A stretch of 64,000 nucleotides of DNA, taken from assembly GCA_018401435.1 (NCBI GenBank), contig JAGYJW010000002.1, positions 1 to 64,000 of the forward strand. Direction: 5' to 3'. How positions within the stretch are numbered: the stretch's first letter is position 1; every line of letters starts with the position of its first letter. Positions 51,289-60,899 of the stretch are shown here, one piece after another. The translations under genes and the position numbers were made by a program. The DNA is from Deltaproteobacteria bacterium (lineage in GTDB: Bacteria > Myxococcota_A > UBA796 > UBA2385). The notes beneath the pieces were generated by a model. The model made no database searches. It saw only the letters and a program-made list of their open reading frames with translations, and was not told the DNA's origin.

Positions 51289-52659
51289 TCAAAAGGCGAA
51301 GTAGACGAAGTCCCGCGCCGTGTCCCGGGCAAAGACCCCGACCGCCAGCACAAGCAGCGCGACCAGCGCCCCCTTGCCCACCGCCGCCAGCACCCCTGGG
51401 CGGCTCCAGCGGCGCTCCAGCCAGCCCCCCAGGCCCAGCAACAGCCCGCCCGCGAGCGCCACCCCCAAGACCCGGGCCGCCTGCCCGGCAGCCCCAGGGT
51501 CAGCCTCCCACGGCAGGCGCCCCAGCAGCGCGAGGCTGTCTCTGCCATCGGGCATGCGAAAGATCAGCATGCCCACCAGCACCAGGGCCTGGGTGAGGGG
51601 CACCGTGGCCAGGGGCGCCCAGCGGTGCTCCCGCATGCGACGGGGCAAGCGCTCGCTGAGCAGGCGCCAGGCCAGCAGCACCAGCGCAAACCAGGCCCCC
51701 CACAGCAGGAAACGGGGCTGGGCCCCATGCCATAGCCCCGCCAGCAGCAGGGTGAGCCCGCCGGCGGCCGCCGACCGCAGGCCGCCCCCAGGGCCCCGCA
51801 GCGGCCGGTAGACGTGGTCGTGCATCCAGGAGGTGAAGGTCATGTGCCAGCGCCGCCAGAAGGCGCCCGGGCTATCCGCCAGAAAGGGCCGGTCGAAGTT
51901 GGCAGACAGGCGAAGACCCAGCAGCCTTCCAGCCCCCCGGGCCAGATCCGTATAGCCCGAGAAGTCCGCGAAGATCTGCACGGCAAAGGCCAGGGTAGCC
52001 GCCCAGATCAAGCGCGGGGCGCCCATTTCCATCGAATAGACCCGGTCCACATACAGGCCCAGGCTGTCGGCCACCACCACCTTCTGAAAGGCCCCCCAGG
52101 CCAGCAGCGCGAGGCCGTCGGCGACCTCCTGGGGCCGCGGGCGCCGCAGGCCCTCCACCTGGGGCAACAGGTCCCGGGCGCGCTCGATGGGGCCGGCGAC
52201 CAGCTGGGGAAAGAGCGCGACAAAGGTGGCCACATCCAGCAAGCTGCGGCGCGGCGCGAGGCGACCGGCGTAGACATCCAGGCTGTAGCTGAGGCTCTGG
52301 AAGGTGTAGAAGGAGATGCCCACCGGCAGGGCCATCCACAGCGGCGGCCCCGATCCGGTCAGGGCCTGGGCCACCGGCGCGGCCAGCTTGAAGGCCCCCA
52401 GCAGGCCCAGGTTGCCCAGCAGGCTGAGGCCCAGCAGCCAGCGCCGTTCGGCCGGCCAGCGCCCCATGCCCAAGGCGCAGCCCCAGTCCAGCAGGATGGA
52501 GGCGCCCAGGAGCAGGGGCCACCAGGGGACCAACCAGCCATAGAAGAGCCCCGAGGCCGCCAACAACCACAGCTTGCGCGGCCGGCCCCCGGGCAGGACC
52601 CAGGCCCCGACCACCGCCACCGGAAGAAAGACGAGGAAGGGGAGCGAGGCGAAGTTCAA
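51289..52659 (-). CDS. MBOAT-family O-acyltransferase (AlgI-like)
   Basis: Membrane protein of 456 aa with about eleven helices. It begins MNFASLPFLVFLPVAVVG as in AlgI, and has RRWHMTFTSWMHDHVYRPL and the catalytic-His block LLLAGLWHGAQPRFLLWGAWF. AlgI-type proteins pass acyl groups across the membrane to an AlgJ/AlgX-type partner; the SGNH-like protein at 49 kb fits this role. The start is TTG 52659, which gives the family N terminus; the ribosome site is weak. It ends five bases from the convergent deaminase gene. Confidence 0.88.
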   Translation of the reverse strand: MNFASLPFLVFLPVAVVGAWVLPGGRPRKLWLLAASGLFYGWLVPWWPLLLGASILLDWGCALGMGRWPAERRWLLGLSLLGNLGLLGAFKLAAPVAQALTGSGPPLWMALPVGISFYTFQSLSYSLDVYAGRLAPRRSLLDVATFVALFPQLVAGPIERARDLLPQVEGLRRPRPQEVADGLALLAWGAFQKVVVADSLGLYVDRVYSMEMGAPRLIWAATLAFAVQIFADFSGYTDLARGAGRLLGLRLSANFDRPFLADSPGAFWRRWHMTFTSWMHDHVYRPLRGPGGGLRSAAAGGLTLLLAGLWHGAQPRFLLWGAWFALVLLAWRLLSERLPRRMREHRWAPLATVPLTQALVLVGMLIFRMPDGRDSLALLGRLPWEADPGAAGQAARVLGVALAGGLLLGLGGWLERRWSRPGVLAAVGKGALVALLVLAVGVFARDTARDFVYFAF

Positions 52660-52712
52660 AGGGGACCGTCAGCGCGCAGGCGGCCCAGGATAGCGCGCGG
52701 GCGCCCGCGGGT

Positions 52713-53759
52713 TCAGGCGAGCAGGTCCACCCGCCGGGTGCTGCCCACCGCGCCGTTCTCTCCCACCCAGAAGCTCATGGCCCGCTGTTGGGCCGAGGGC
52801 TGGCCGTCGGGCCCCCGCAGCTGGAAGGCGGCCGAGACCGACCCGACAAAGAGGGCGCCGACACCGCGGCTGGCCAGGGCCACCAGGCGCCCGCCATCAG
52901 GCGTGTGCTCCCACAGGGCCAGCCGCGACCAGGCGGCGTCGCCGGCGTCCACGAAGCCATTGCCATCCTGGTCCAGCCGCGCCAGCTCGCTGTAGCCGTC
53001 GTTGGTGGTGGGCCCGAAGAGCTCGCTGCCATCGGTGAGGCTGCCATCACCGTCGCGGTCATCTACCAGCCAGGCGGAGGTGGGCCCCAGGCCCGGCAGC
53101 CGCTCCAGGTCACCATCCAGGTCCAGGTCCAGCAGGGGACCGTCGTGGGTGGTAGAGGTGCCGGGAAGGCCGAAATCGAGCACCAACGGGTCTTTTACGG
53201 GGGCGGCAGCATCGCCGAAACGCAGCGTCTCGACGCTCTCCTTGCGCTCGAAGCGCTCCTGCATGCGCTTCAGGTCGAGCTTGAGGGTGCGGCCATCTTC
53301 GGTCTTGAGGGTGGCCGAGATGTGCACATCCGTGCGTTCGAAGCTCTCGCGGGTCTCTTTGCGTTCGACGATGACGCCCCAACCGGCGCGATCAGGGGGG
53401 GCCATAGCCCCCGCTTCGGCCCGAAGCTCGGCGAGGGCCTCCTCCTGATCGGCGTCCAGCTCCTTGGGGTCGAGCAGCTCGACCTTGCGCCCGGTCATCG
53501 CCTTCAGCAGCAGCAGCAGGGTGTTGAGCAGTGGGTCACCGGCTGCCTCTTCTTCGAGGGTGGGGGTGGCCCCGGCCGACGAGGCGGAGGGGTCTGGGGC
53601 GGGCTCTGCGGCGAGCTGCCCGGCCGCGCGGGCGGCGTCGGACAGGCCCACGGTGGCGGCCGGCCTCTCGACCCACGCGTCGATCTTCTCGCTGCGCTCG
53701 ACCCGCTCGGACAGGACGTGGGAGGAGCTGAGACTGACGGTGGCGGCGCTGATCTGCAC
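52713..53759 (-). CDS. Protein with EF-hand-like Asp loops (calcium-binding type)
   Basis: Protein of 348 aa. The first third is low in structure and acidic. The middle has ERKETRESFERTDVHISA. The C-terminal half has a known bacterial pattern: PLVLDFGLPG, GPLLDLDLDGD, LVDDRDGDGSLTDGSELFG and LDQDGNGFVDAGDAAW, where D-x-D-G-D/N-G loops should bind Ca2+. There is no signal peptide, as in some self-exported or type I-secreted proteins. GTG 53759 has GGAG six bases upstream. No secretion genes are adjacent. Confidence 0.75.
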   Translation of the reverse strand: MQISAATVSLSSSHVLSERVERSEKIDAWVERPAATVGLSDAARAAGQLAAEPAPDPSASSAGATPTLEEEAAGDPLLNTLLLLLKAMTGRKVELLDPKELDADQEEALAELRAEAGAMAPPDRAGWGVIVERKETRESFERTDVHISATLKTEDGRTLKLDLKRMQERFERKESVETLRFGDAAAPVKDPLVLDFGLPGTSTTHDGPLLDLDLDGDLERLPGLGPTSAWLVDDRDGDGSLTDGSELFGPTTNDGYSELARLDQDGNGFVDAGDAAWSRLALWEHTPDGGRLVALASRGVGALFVGSVSAAFQLRGPDGQPSAQQRAMSFWVGENGAVGSTRRVDLLA

Positions 53760-53839
53760 AAGGACTCCGGCGGGCCCTCCGGCCCCTCACCTGCGCTCTT
53801 CGGACGATTGTGGGGGCCGATCCAGTCCACCCCCAAGCC

Positions 53840-54310
53840 ATGGGCCGACCGGACGCGATAGCGGACTCCCTCCTCGCCGGGAAGGCCCACGGCATGACCG
53901 AAGACGACCTGCTCGCAATTCTCTCGACCCGGTTGACCCCCGGCGAGGCCCCCGCAGGTGAGCCCTGGCTGCAGTTCCAGATGGGCGGGGTGACCCTGGC
54001 CTGCGTGGTGGACGCGCGCACCGACCGGATGCGGCTGTTGGCGCCCATCATCGAGGTGTCGGAGCTGCCTGAAGGCGCGCTGGCCGTGCTGATGGAGGCC
54101 AATTTCCACACCGCCCTCGATGTCCGCTACGGCACCAGCGACGGCATCGTCTATGCGCTCTACCACCACCCCCTGGCCGCCCTCGACGCCGAAGGGCTCC
54201 ACGACGCCATCGGGCAGGTGGTGCGCCTGGTCCAGACCTTTGGAACCAGCTTCTCCAGCAGCGACCTGGTCTTTGGCGCGGCCAACCGCGACGACGAGAC
54301 CGAGAATTGA
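53840..54310 (+). CDS. YbjN/CesT-like (secretion-chaperone fold) protein
   Basis: Small acidic protein of about 156 aa. After a short N-terminal part come EDDLLAILSTRLTPGE, WLQFQMGGVTLACVVD, MRLLAPIIEVSELP and LMEANFHTALDVRYGTSDGIVYALY. This is the alternating helix-strand pattern of YbjN/T3SS-chaperone-like proteins. ATG 53840 has no clear site; ATG 53894 has GGAAGG and gives 138 aa, which fits the family better. The stop overlaps the next start as TTGA, coupling it to the PanE-like gene. Confidence 0.7.
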   Translation: MGRPDAIADSLLAGKAHGMTEDDLLAILSTRLTPGEAPAGEPWLQFQMGGVTLACVVDARTDRMRLLAPIIEVSELPEGALAVLMEANFHTALDVRYGTSDGIVYALYHHPLAALDAEGLHDAIGQVVRLVQTFGTSFSSSDLVFGAANRDDETEN

Positions 54311-55334
54311 CCACCGGGCCCGCTGTGGCGGTGCTGGGAGCCGGCTGCATCGGGGCCTGGGTGGGCGCCCGCATCGCGGCCACGGGCACGCCGGTGCACC
54401 TGGTCGGGCGGGCCGACCTGGTGGGCAGGCTTCGCGACCACGGGCTGATGGCCGCCGCTCTGGATGGCAGCCAGGCCGCCTTTCCCGCGGGCGGTGGGGG
54501 CAGGCTGACCGCTGGCGTCGCCCCCAGTGGGGTGGCCGAGGCCCGGCTGGTGCTGGTGGCGGTCAAGGGCCGGGACAGCGCCGCCGCCGCCCGCAGCATC
54601 GCCCCCCACCTGCACCCCGATGCCACGGTCGTCAGCCTGCAGAATGGCCTGCGCAACCCGGACCGCCTGCGCGCGGCCCTGCCCCGGCACCGGGTGGTGC
54701 CCGGCCTGGTCAGCTTCAACATCGTGTGGGACGCGGATCCCGCCGGCCGTGCCCGCTTTCGACAGGCCACCACCGGCCCCCTGGCCCTCCAGGCGGGCGG
54801 CGCTCCCGACCTGGAGCGCTGCTGCGGCAGGCCGGCCTGCCCCTCGAGCGCCCGACCGACCTCGTCCCGGTACAGTGGGCCAAGCTGCTCTTCAACCTCA
54901 ACAACGCCGTCAACGCGCTGTCGGGCCTCAGCCTGGCCCAAGAGCTGGGCCAGCGGGGCTACCGGCAGGTGCTGGCCCGTGCCATGACCGAGGGCCTGGC
55001 CGTGCTGGAGGCCGCCGGACAGCCCCTGGTCGCCCTGGGCCGCATGCGCCCCCGCCTCGCACCCCGGGTGCTGCCCCTGCCCGACGCCCTCTTCCGCCTG
55101 CTGGCCGCCCCCATGCTTCAGGTGGACCCCGCGGCGCGGTCGAGCATGGCCGACGATCTGTCGCGCCGACGCCCCACCGAGATCGCCGACATCAACGGCG
55201 AGGTGGTGGCGCTGGGTAGGATCACCGGGGTCAAAACCCCCCAGAATGAGCGCCTGGTGCACTTGATCGAGGAGGCCGAAGCCGCGGGTGCCGGCTGCCC
55301 CGGCTTGCCCGCCGAGGCGCTCAGGGTCGGTTGA
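54307..55334 (+). CDS. 2-dehydropantoate 2-reductase (PanE/ApbA)-like protein (one frameshift)
   Basis: NADPH-dependent reductase of about 342 aa. The N-terminal site is VAVLGAGCIGAWVGARIAA, followed by VSLQNGLRN. The catalytic region is WAKLLFNLNNAVNALSG, where Lys and Asn match PanE, and the end has PTEIADINGEVV. A one-base change near 54815 is needed between GGAPDLER and LLRQAGLPLERPTDLVPV. If intact it would reduce ketopantoate for coenzyme A synthesis; CoA is needed for phosphopantetheine on ACP, but many PanE paralogues have other substrates. The start TTG 54307 overlaps the upstream stop. Confidence 0.74.
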
Positions 55335-56103
55335 GGCGGGCGGCGATGGCGGCCGCCCAGGCCCGGGGCACGAAGCCCACCGTGCTGGCGCCAACGGCGT
55401 TGAGCAGCCCATGGATCGCCACCCGCTGGCCCGCCTTTGTGGCCCGCCAGGCGTGGGCGGCCACATCTGCGGCGCTGGCGGGCTTCTGGTCTTGAAAGAG
55501 GCGGGTCTTGTCGTTGCCGGCGGCAGCGGCAAAGGCCGACTCCGTGGCGCCGGGACAATGGCAGGTGACCGTCACCCCGCTGCCCTTCAGCTCGATGGCG
55601 ATGGCCTCGGACCAGGACAGGACGAAGGCCTTGGTGGCGTAGTAGGTCGCCATATAGGGCCCCGGCTGAAAGCCCGCGGTGGATGCGATATTGAGCACCC
55701 GGCCCCGCTTCCGGGCCACCATTCCCGGCAGGAATTGGCCGGTCAAGGCCACCAGGGCGGCGACATTGACCTGGATCATGGCCAGCTCCCCCGCCAGGTC
55801 CAGCTCCGAGAAGGCCCCGTTGGACCCAAAGCCCGCGTTATTCACCAGCAGGTCGATCTCCAGGCCCAGCGCGGCACAGGCGGCCTGGATTTCGGCCGGC
55901 GCGTCGGGGCGGGCGAGGTCGGCGGGCAGCACATGGGCGGCGATGCCGTGGGCGCCGTGAAGCTCGGCCGCCAGGGCCCGCAAGGCGGGCTCCCCACGGG
56001 CCACCAGCACCAGGTCCAACCCGTCGGCGGCGAGCAGGCGACACAGCTCCAGGCCGATGCCACTGGATGCGCCGGTGACGAGGGCGACGGGGCGGGTGGT
56101 CAT
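55321..56103 (-). CDS. Short-chain dehydrogenase/reductase
   Basis: Classical SDR of 260 aa. The cofactor site is VTGASSGIG, then LVNNAGFGS, catalytic Ser in LNIASTAG and YYATK (Tyr/Lys pair) in the expected places. An Arg at the end of strand beta-2 (VARG) suggests NADPH. Members with this profile reduce ketones or aldehydes of lipids. ATG 56103 has GGAG seven bases upstream. Its 3' end overlaps the convergent PanE-like gene by fourteen bases. Confidence 0.88.
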   Translation of the reverse strand: MTTRPVALVTGASSGIGLELCRLLAADGLDLVLVARGEPALRALAAELHGAHGIAAHVLPADLARPDAPAEIQAACAALGLEIDLLVNNAGFGSNGAFSELDLAGELAMIQVNVAALVALTGQFLPGMVARKRGRVLNIASTAGFQPGPYMATYYATKAFVLSWSEAIAIELKGSGVTVTCHCPGATESAFAAAAGNDKTRLFQDQKPASAADVAAHAWRATKAGQRVAIHGLLNAVGASTVGFVPRAWAAAIAARLNRP

Positions 56104-56128
56104 GGGCGACTCCAACGAAGATGAAGCC

Positions 56129-56848
56129 TCAGCCACCGTTTTCAACGAGGTCTGGGGCGATGGCGGCGAGGCTCCAGTCGGCGGCCTCGGGGGGCTGGTC
56201 GCGCGTGCCCGCCTTGTTGAGGGTGGTGGGCAGCTCGCGACGCGTCAAGCTGCCCGGCGGCGCGGGCGCGAGCAGGGGCGCCAGGGCGCGGTCGGAGGTG
56301 GCCGGGTCCATCCAGGCGGCCCAGGCCGCGGGCGGAAGGATCACCGGCATGCGGTCGTGCACTCCCGCGAGATCCCGCGAAGCCGCAGTGGTGAGCAGGG
56401 TGACCACCGCCACCTCCGCGCCCTCCCGGGGGAAGCGGCTCCAGAGGGCGGCCAGAGACAAGATCCCACCCTCTGCAGGCGAAAACGACAGGGGAAAGCG
56501 CTTCTTTCCGTCCTTGTACCACTCGATGAAGGCGCTGGCCGGCACCATGCAGCGTCCGTCGCGGAAGGCCTTGGCCCAGGTGCGCTTCTGGGGGGCCTCT
56601 TCGGCCTTGGCGTTGATCAGCGGGCGCGACCAGGGGTCGCCGCCGGTGCGCGCCAGCCAGGGCATGGGGAAGCCCCATCGGTGCAATGCCAGCTCGGAGG
56701 GCCCCGGGTCGGTCCGCCGCAAGGTGGGCACGGCGTGGGTGGGGCAGACCGACCAGGTCGGCGCCCAGCCATCGGGGGGCGGGCTGTCGGCCCCATAAAG
56801 CGCCACCAGCTGATCCCAGCTCACCGCGATCTGAAAGCGTCCGCACAT
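56129..56848 (-). CDS. SRAP/HMCES-type abasic-site DNA-protein crosslinking protein (YedK)
   Basis: Protein of 239 aa starting MCGRF. Cys2, exposed after Met removal, bonds to abasic sites in single-stranded DNA. The other conserved residues are the Asn in LINAKAEEAP, Glu in SAFIEWYK and His in VHDRMPVIL. It protects abasic sites during replication and shields them from strand breakage. ATG 56848 is fixed by the family N terminus. The SDR gene follows 25 bases later on the same strand. Confidence 0.92.
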   Translation of the reverse strand: MCGRFQIAVSWDQLVALYGADSPPPDGWAPTWSVCPTHAVPTLRRTDPGPSELALHRWGFPMPWLARTGGDPWSRPLINAKAEEAPQKRTWAKAFRDGRCMVPASAFIEWYKDGKKRFPLSFSPAEGGILSLAALWSRFPREGAEVAVVTLLTTAASRDLAGVHDRMPVILPPAAWAAWMDPATSDRALAPLLAPAPPGSLTRRELPTTLNKAGTRDQPPEAADWSLAAIAPDLVENGG

Positions 56849-56902
56849 GAAGCCAGCTTAGCCACTGCGGCGCCGCGGCGGGCATCGCGGGCGCCGGCCC
56901 GA

Positions 56903-58480
56903 TCAGGGGCCGGCCAAGGGTAGGGGACGGTCGCAGGGCAGCCACAGCGCGAAGCAGGCGCCGCCCAGGGGGCTTGGTTCCGGACAGAGGGCGAGGCGGC
57001 CGCCGTGGCGCTCGGCGATGCCCAGGGCGATGGCCAGGCCCAGGCCGGTGCCCGGGCGCGGCCCCTCCCGGCCCCTCCCGCTCACAAAGGCCTGAAAGAC
57101 CCGCGGGCGCAGGGCCTCGGGCACGCCTGGGCCATCGTCCTCCACGCGCAGGGCGACGCCATGTCCCTGGGGCTGTACAGAGACCTGCACCTGGCCGCCC
57201 GGCCCCACGGCGAGGGCGGCGTTCTCAACCAGAATGGACAGCAGGCGCACGATCTGGGAGAGGTCCCCCAGGACGGGGGGGGCCTGCCCCTGCACCCGGA
57301 AGGTGGGAAAGGGATCCAAGGGCAGGGCCCGACGAAGCTCGGATGCGGCCAGCTCGGCGGCCGCGCCCAGGTCCACTGAACGGCGATTCAGCGGCGCTGG
57401 ACGCCCATACTCCAGCAGCTCGTCGGCGAAGCCCGCCGCCTTGGAGAGCTGGTGCCGCAGCTCTCCAATCTGGATGGGATCGGCCCCCTGTCGCTCCAAG
57501 ATGCGCACCGACGCGGCCATCACGCCCAGGGGATTGCGCACCTCGTGAGCGACGGCGCTGGCCAGGGCACCAATCTCGGCGAGGCGCCCGGCATGTTCGG
57601 CCCGGGCCTCACTCTCGGCCAAGGCAATGGCCATGCCCTCCAGATCGCCCTGACCGGGAAAGAGGCGCCGGGCCAGCCTCGCCCGCAGGGCGCGCAGCAG
57701 GGGCTGCCCCACCAGCACCAGCACGAAGAGCTGCGCCGCGCTGGCCCAGGAGCGCCAGGGGCTGGGGGCGCCCTCGGCACCTGGCCAGAAGACCAGGATG
57801 GCGAAGAGCCAGGCGGTGGAGAGCAGGGCCGCCAGCACCGAATAGCGCAGGGACCGCTCGACGAAGCGGCCAAAGCTGGGCAAGGACGAGGCTTGCAGCA
57901 CCCAGGCCAGCAGCCCCGTGCCAGCGAGGCTCATGCTCAGGCCCAGGGGGTTGGGCTCGGATGCCAGCAGCAGCAGCACGTTCACGCCGCCGCCGAACAT
58001 GCAGAGAAAGCCCGCCAGCAGCAGGTAGGCGAGGCGTTCCCGCCCCAGCCCGTCCGTCGCCGACAGGCCCCGCACCAGCAAGAACAGGGGCCAGGCGCTC
58101 ATCAGCGCCGCGCTGCCAAACATCGGGGCGAAGAGGGGGCCCGGGGACCGGCCGCCGGCGGCCAGAAAGAGCTGCGGCGCCGCGAGGCCCACCACGAAGA
58201 AGGCCGCAGCGACCCCATAGGCGAGGCGCCAGCGCCAGGCCGGCTGCCCCACCGCCACCGAGGCCGCATGGATGAAGGCGGCCGGCACGAAGAAGCCCAC
58301 CATCAGGGCGCGCTCGCCCACCGCCGCGGTCTCTGGGTGCAGCGCGAGCAGCAGGCTGAGGGCCCAGCCCGCCACGCCCAGGCAGCAGGCCAGCAAGGCG
58401 CCCCGCCGCCGGGCCACCACCGCCAAGGCGCCGGCGAGGGCCACGATCACCAGGAGGGTGGCGAAGAAGCCGGGGTACAG
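56903..58480 (-). CDS. Membrane sensor histidine kinase
   Basis: Kinase of about 525 aa. The N-terminal half has eight or nine hydrophobic helices and no clear sensor fold. The catalytic part has the H-box SAVAHEVRNPLGVM (autophosphorylated His), N-box LVENAALAV, G1 DDGPGVPEAL and G2 GTGLGLAIALGI. No receiver gene is adjacent. The start is unusual: the only in-frame ATG (58543) would overlap the opposite gene, while CTG 58480 lies exactly after GGAGCCCCC, the same context used by many ATG starts here. I therefore prefer CTG. Confidence 0.82.
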   Translation of the reverse strand: MYPGFFATLLVIVALAGALAVVARRRGALLACCLGVAGWALSLLLALHPETAAVGERALMVGFFVPAAFIHAASVAVGQPAWRWRLAYGVAAAFFVVGLAAPQLFLAAGGRSPGPLFAPMFGSAALMSAWPLFLLVRGLSATDGLGRERLAYLLLAGFLCMFGGGVNVLLLLASEPNPLGLSMSLAGTGLLAWVLQASSLPSFGRFVERSLRYSVLAALLSTAWLFAILVFWPGAEGAPSPWRSWASAAQLFVLVLVGQPLLRALRARLARRLFPGQGDLEGMAIALAESEARAEHAGRLAEIGALASAVAHEVRNPLGVMAASVRILERQGADPIQIGELRHQLSKAAGFADELLEYGRPAPLNRRSVDLGAAAELAASELRRALPLDPFPTFRVQGQAPPVLGDLSQIVRLLSILVENAALAVGPGGQVQVSVQPQGHGVALRVEDDGPGVPEALRPRVFQAFVSGRGREGPRPGTGLGLAIALGIAERHGGRLALCPEPSPLGGACFALWLPCDRPLPLAGP

Positions 58481-58541
58481 GGGGGCTCCGTGCAGTAGGA
58501 TCCTGGCCCGCACTAACCGCGCCCGCCCAGGCTGGAGGCCC

Positions 58542-59291
58542 ATGAGCGACGACCCCTACGCCCCACCCAGCGCGGCGCTGCAAGAGGCGCCCGGCGCCGG
58601 TCTCAAGGTGGGCGAGCTGCTCCGCCATGGCCTGCGCATCTACCTGGGCGCCTTTCCGGTGGTGCTGCTGGTGGGCCTGCTGAGCGCTGGCCTGGGCCAG
58701 CTCATCCAGCAGGCCGTCGGCAGCCCCGATCCGGCCAACCCCGACCTGCTCAAGACCGTGTTGAGCGCGGGCTCTGGCGTCCTGCTGGGCAGCTTCCTGG
58801 GGCCCATCGGCATCGGCGCCTATGCCAAGGTGGGGCACAAGCTGATGGGGGGGCAGCCGGCAGACCCGATGGGGTCCATCACCTACGCGATTGGGCGATA
58901 TCCAAGGATCTTACTCGTCAATCTTGCCTATATGGTGGCCACCACCCTGGGCATGATGGCCTGCTTTCTGCCCGGCATCGCCCTCACCGTGCTGATGGGG
59001 CCCATGCTGATGTCGGCGGCCTTGTCGGCCCCCGGCCTGTCGGATTGGAAGGCCGGCTGGGCCGTGGGCAGCGAGAACTTCGTGGTTCTGGGCGCCGCGA
59101 TGCTGGTGGCCTTCATCCCCATGGGCCTGATTTCAGGGCTGTTGGGGGGTGCGGGCGGCTTCATGGCGGTCAGCGGCCAGACGCTGCCCCAGTGGCTGTC
59201 TCTGCTGGGCGGCCTGCTGGCAGCCCTGACGGCACCCTACCTGACCACCACCCTCGCCGCCGCCTGGCTGCTCGCCAACCCGGAGCCCTGA
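58542..59291 (+). CDS. Integral membrane protein with six to seven helices, unknown function
   Basis: Protein of 249 aa. A short soluble N terminus (DDPYAPPSAALQEAPG) is followed by helices such as AFPVVLLVGLLSAGLGQLI, ILLVNLAYMVATTLGMMACFLPGIAL and LGAAMLVAFIPMGLISGLL. The pattern recalls DUF975/UPF0259-type proteins, but I cannot assign one. ATG 58542 has GGAGGCCC upstream. The SGNH esterase gene begins after its stop, two bases later. Confidence 0.75.
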   Translation: MSDDPYAPPSAALQEAPGAGLKVGELLRHGLRIYLGAFPVVLLVGLLSAGLGQLIQQAVGSPDPANPDLLKTVLSAGSGVLLGSFLGPIGIGAYAKVGHKLMGGQPADPMGSITYAIGRYPRILLVNLAYMVATTLGMMACFLPGIALTVLMGPMLMSAALSAPGLSDWKAGWAVGSENFVVLGAAMLVAFIPMGLISGLLGGAGGFMAVSGQTLPQWLSLLGGLLAALTAPYLTTTLAAAWLLANPEP

Positions 59292-59292
59292 G

Positions 59293-60899
59293 ATGCGCGC
59301 CCTCCTGCTCCTGCTCGCGCTGGCCAGCCCCGCCGCCGCCGAGGGGCCCTCGGTGCTGTTGATGGGCAACTCCTACACCCAGTTCAACGACCTGGACGCC
59401 ATCCTGGCCGATGTGCTGCGGGCCTCGACGCCGGGCGCCGATCGCCCCCTGACCCTGAAGCTGGTGGCCGGTGGCCTCACCCTGCATGACCACGTCGGCC
59501 GGCTGGACCCCAGCACAGGCAGCCCGGCCTGGCAGAGCGCCCTGGGCCCCGATGCCAGCTGGGACGCGGTGTTATTGCAGGATCAAAGCCAGATCCCTGG
59601 CTTTCCGCAGACGGAGCCCCTGTGGGTGCAGAGCCGCGACGCCGCCATCGCCTTGCACGACCGGGCCGACGCCGCGGGCGCCCACAGCCTGCTGCTGCTC
59701 ACCTGGGGCCGACGCCTGGGCGATCCGTCCAACCCCACGATGTACCCGGACTTCTCAACCATGCAGGGGCGGCTGATCGAGGGCTACCGGGCCTACGCGG
59801 CGGCGATGGAGGCCGCGAGCGGCCGCCCGGCCACCCTCGCCCCCGTGGGCCCGGCCTTTGCGGTGGTGCATGACAGCATCCTGGCCGAAGGCGCCGATCC
59901 GCTGGCAGCAGAGAGCGCCTTCAGCGCCCTCTACAACGCCGATGGCAGCCACCCCAGCCCCGCCGGCAGCTACCTCGCCGCCTGCGTCATCGCCCAGACC
60001 CTCACCGGCTGGCCCAGCGCGGGCGGCAGCTGGGACGGGCCCATCGACGCCAGCACCCGCGCGCACCTGCAAGGGGTGGCCGATGGCCTGGTGGTGGAGG
60101 ACCCCTTCGGCGCTTGGACCTGGCCCTGGGCCCACCGCTGGGCCGCCGTGGTCGAGCCGGGCACCGACCCGGTGAGCTTGGGCGACCCCCGAATGCGGCT
60201 GCAGGTGGGCATCGACAGCGAGATCGGCGAGATCGGGCGCCTGGACCTCGATGACGCGGCCCTCAACATCCTGGAGGGGGGTGCCATCCGCCTGCCCGAT
60301 GTGCGCGACATCGGCGAAGATGGGGGCAGCGTGCTCATCTTGAGGGGGGGCAGCCTGGAGATCGGCGCGGTGGGCCTGCCGGTGCGGCTGCTGAGTGGCC
60401 GCTTCGACCACCAGGCCGGCGGCAGCATCGCGGGGGACCTGATCCTGGAGGCTGGCGCAACCTGGTATTTCGATGCGGAGGATGAGGCCTTGCACGTGGC
60501 CGGAGGCGGCAGCCTGGCCGGCAGCATCGCGGTCGCGCGCCCCGTGGAGGGGCTGCTGCTGGCCGACTTCGGCGCCGAGCCCAGCCTGGGCGCCCTCCAG
60601 GTAGAGCCCACGGGCTGGTCTGGGCAGATCCTCGCCGAAGATGGGGTGTGGAAGCTCATCCTCATCGAGGGTGAGCCCACGGACAGCGCCGATCCGGGCG
60701 GGGCCGACAGCGGGCGAGCCGGGCAGGAGGACGGCGGCGGCGACGGCGACAGCGGCGAGGGTGCCGACGGCGAAGCCGCCCCCGCCGACGGGGAGGCCGC
60801 GGCCCGCTGCGGCTGTGGGGAGGGGCCGCGGCCTTGCCGCTCCTCCTTGGGCTGCTGGGCCTCGGCGCCGCGCTCAGGAGGCGTCCCGAAGCCGGCTGA
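59293..60899 (+). CDS. Secreted SGNH-type hydrolase with a MYXO-CTERM-like tail (frameshift near the end)
   Basis: Exported protein of about 535 aa. The signal peptide is MRALLLLLALASPAAAE. The nucleophile block is SVLLMGNSYTQFND and the Asp/His block is DGSHPSPAGSYLAA; the fold should be SGNH. The second half is beta-rich (LDLDDAALNILEGG and similar). The tail is acidic, then Cys-Gly-Cys, and in another frame AAALPLLLGLLGLGAALRRRPEAG. This is the hydrophobic helix and Arg cluster of a MYXO-CTERM signal. A one-base change in the G run near 60820 is needed; otherwise the frame runs on antisense to the next genes. Its end overlaps the convergent gene. Confidence 0.74.
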
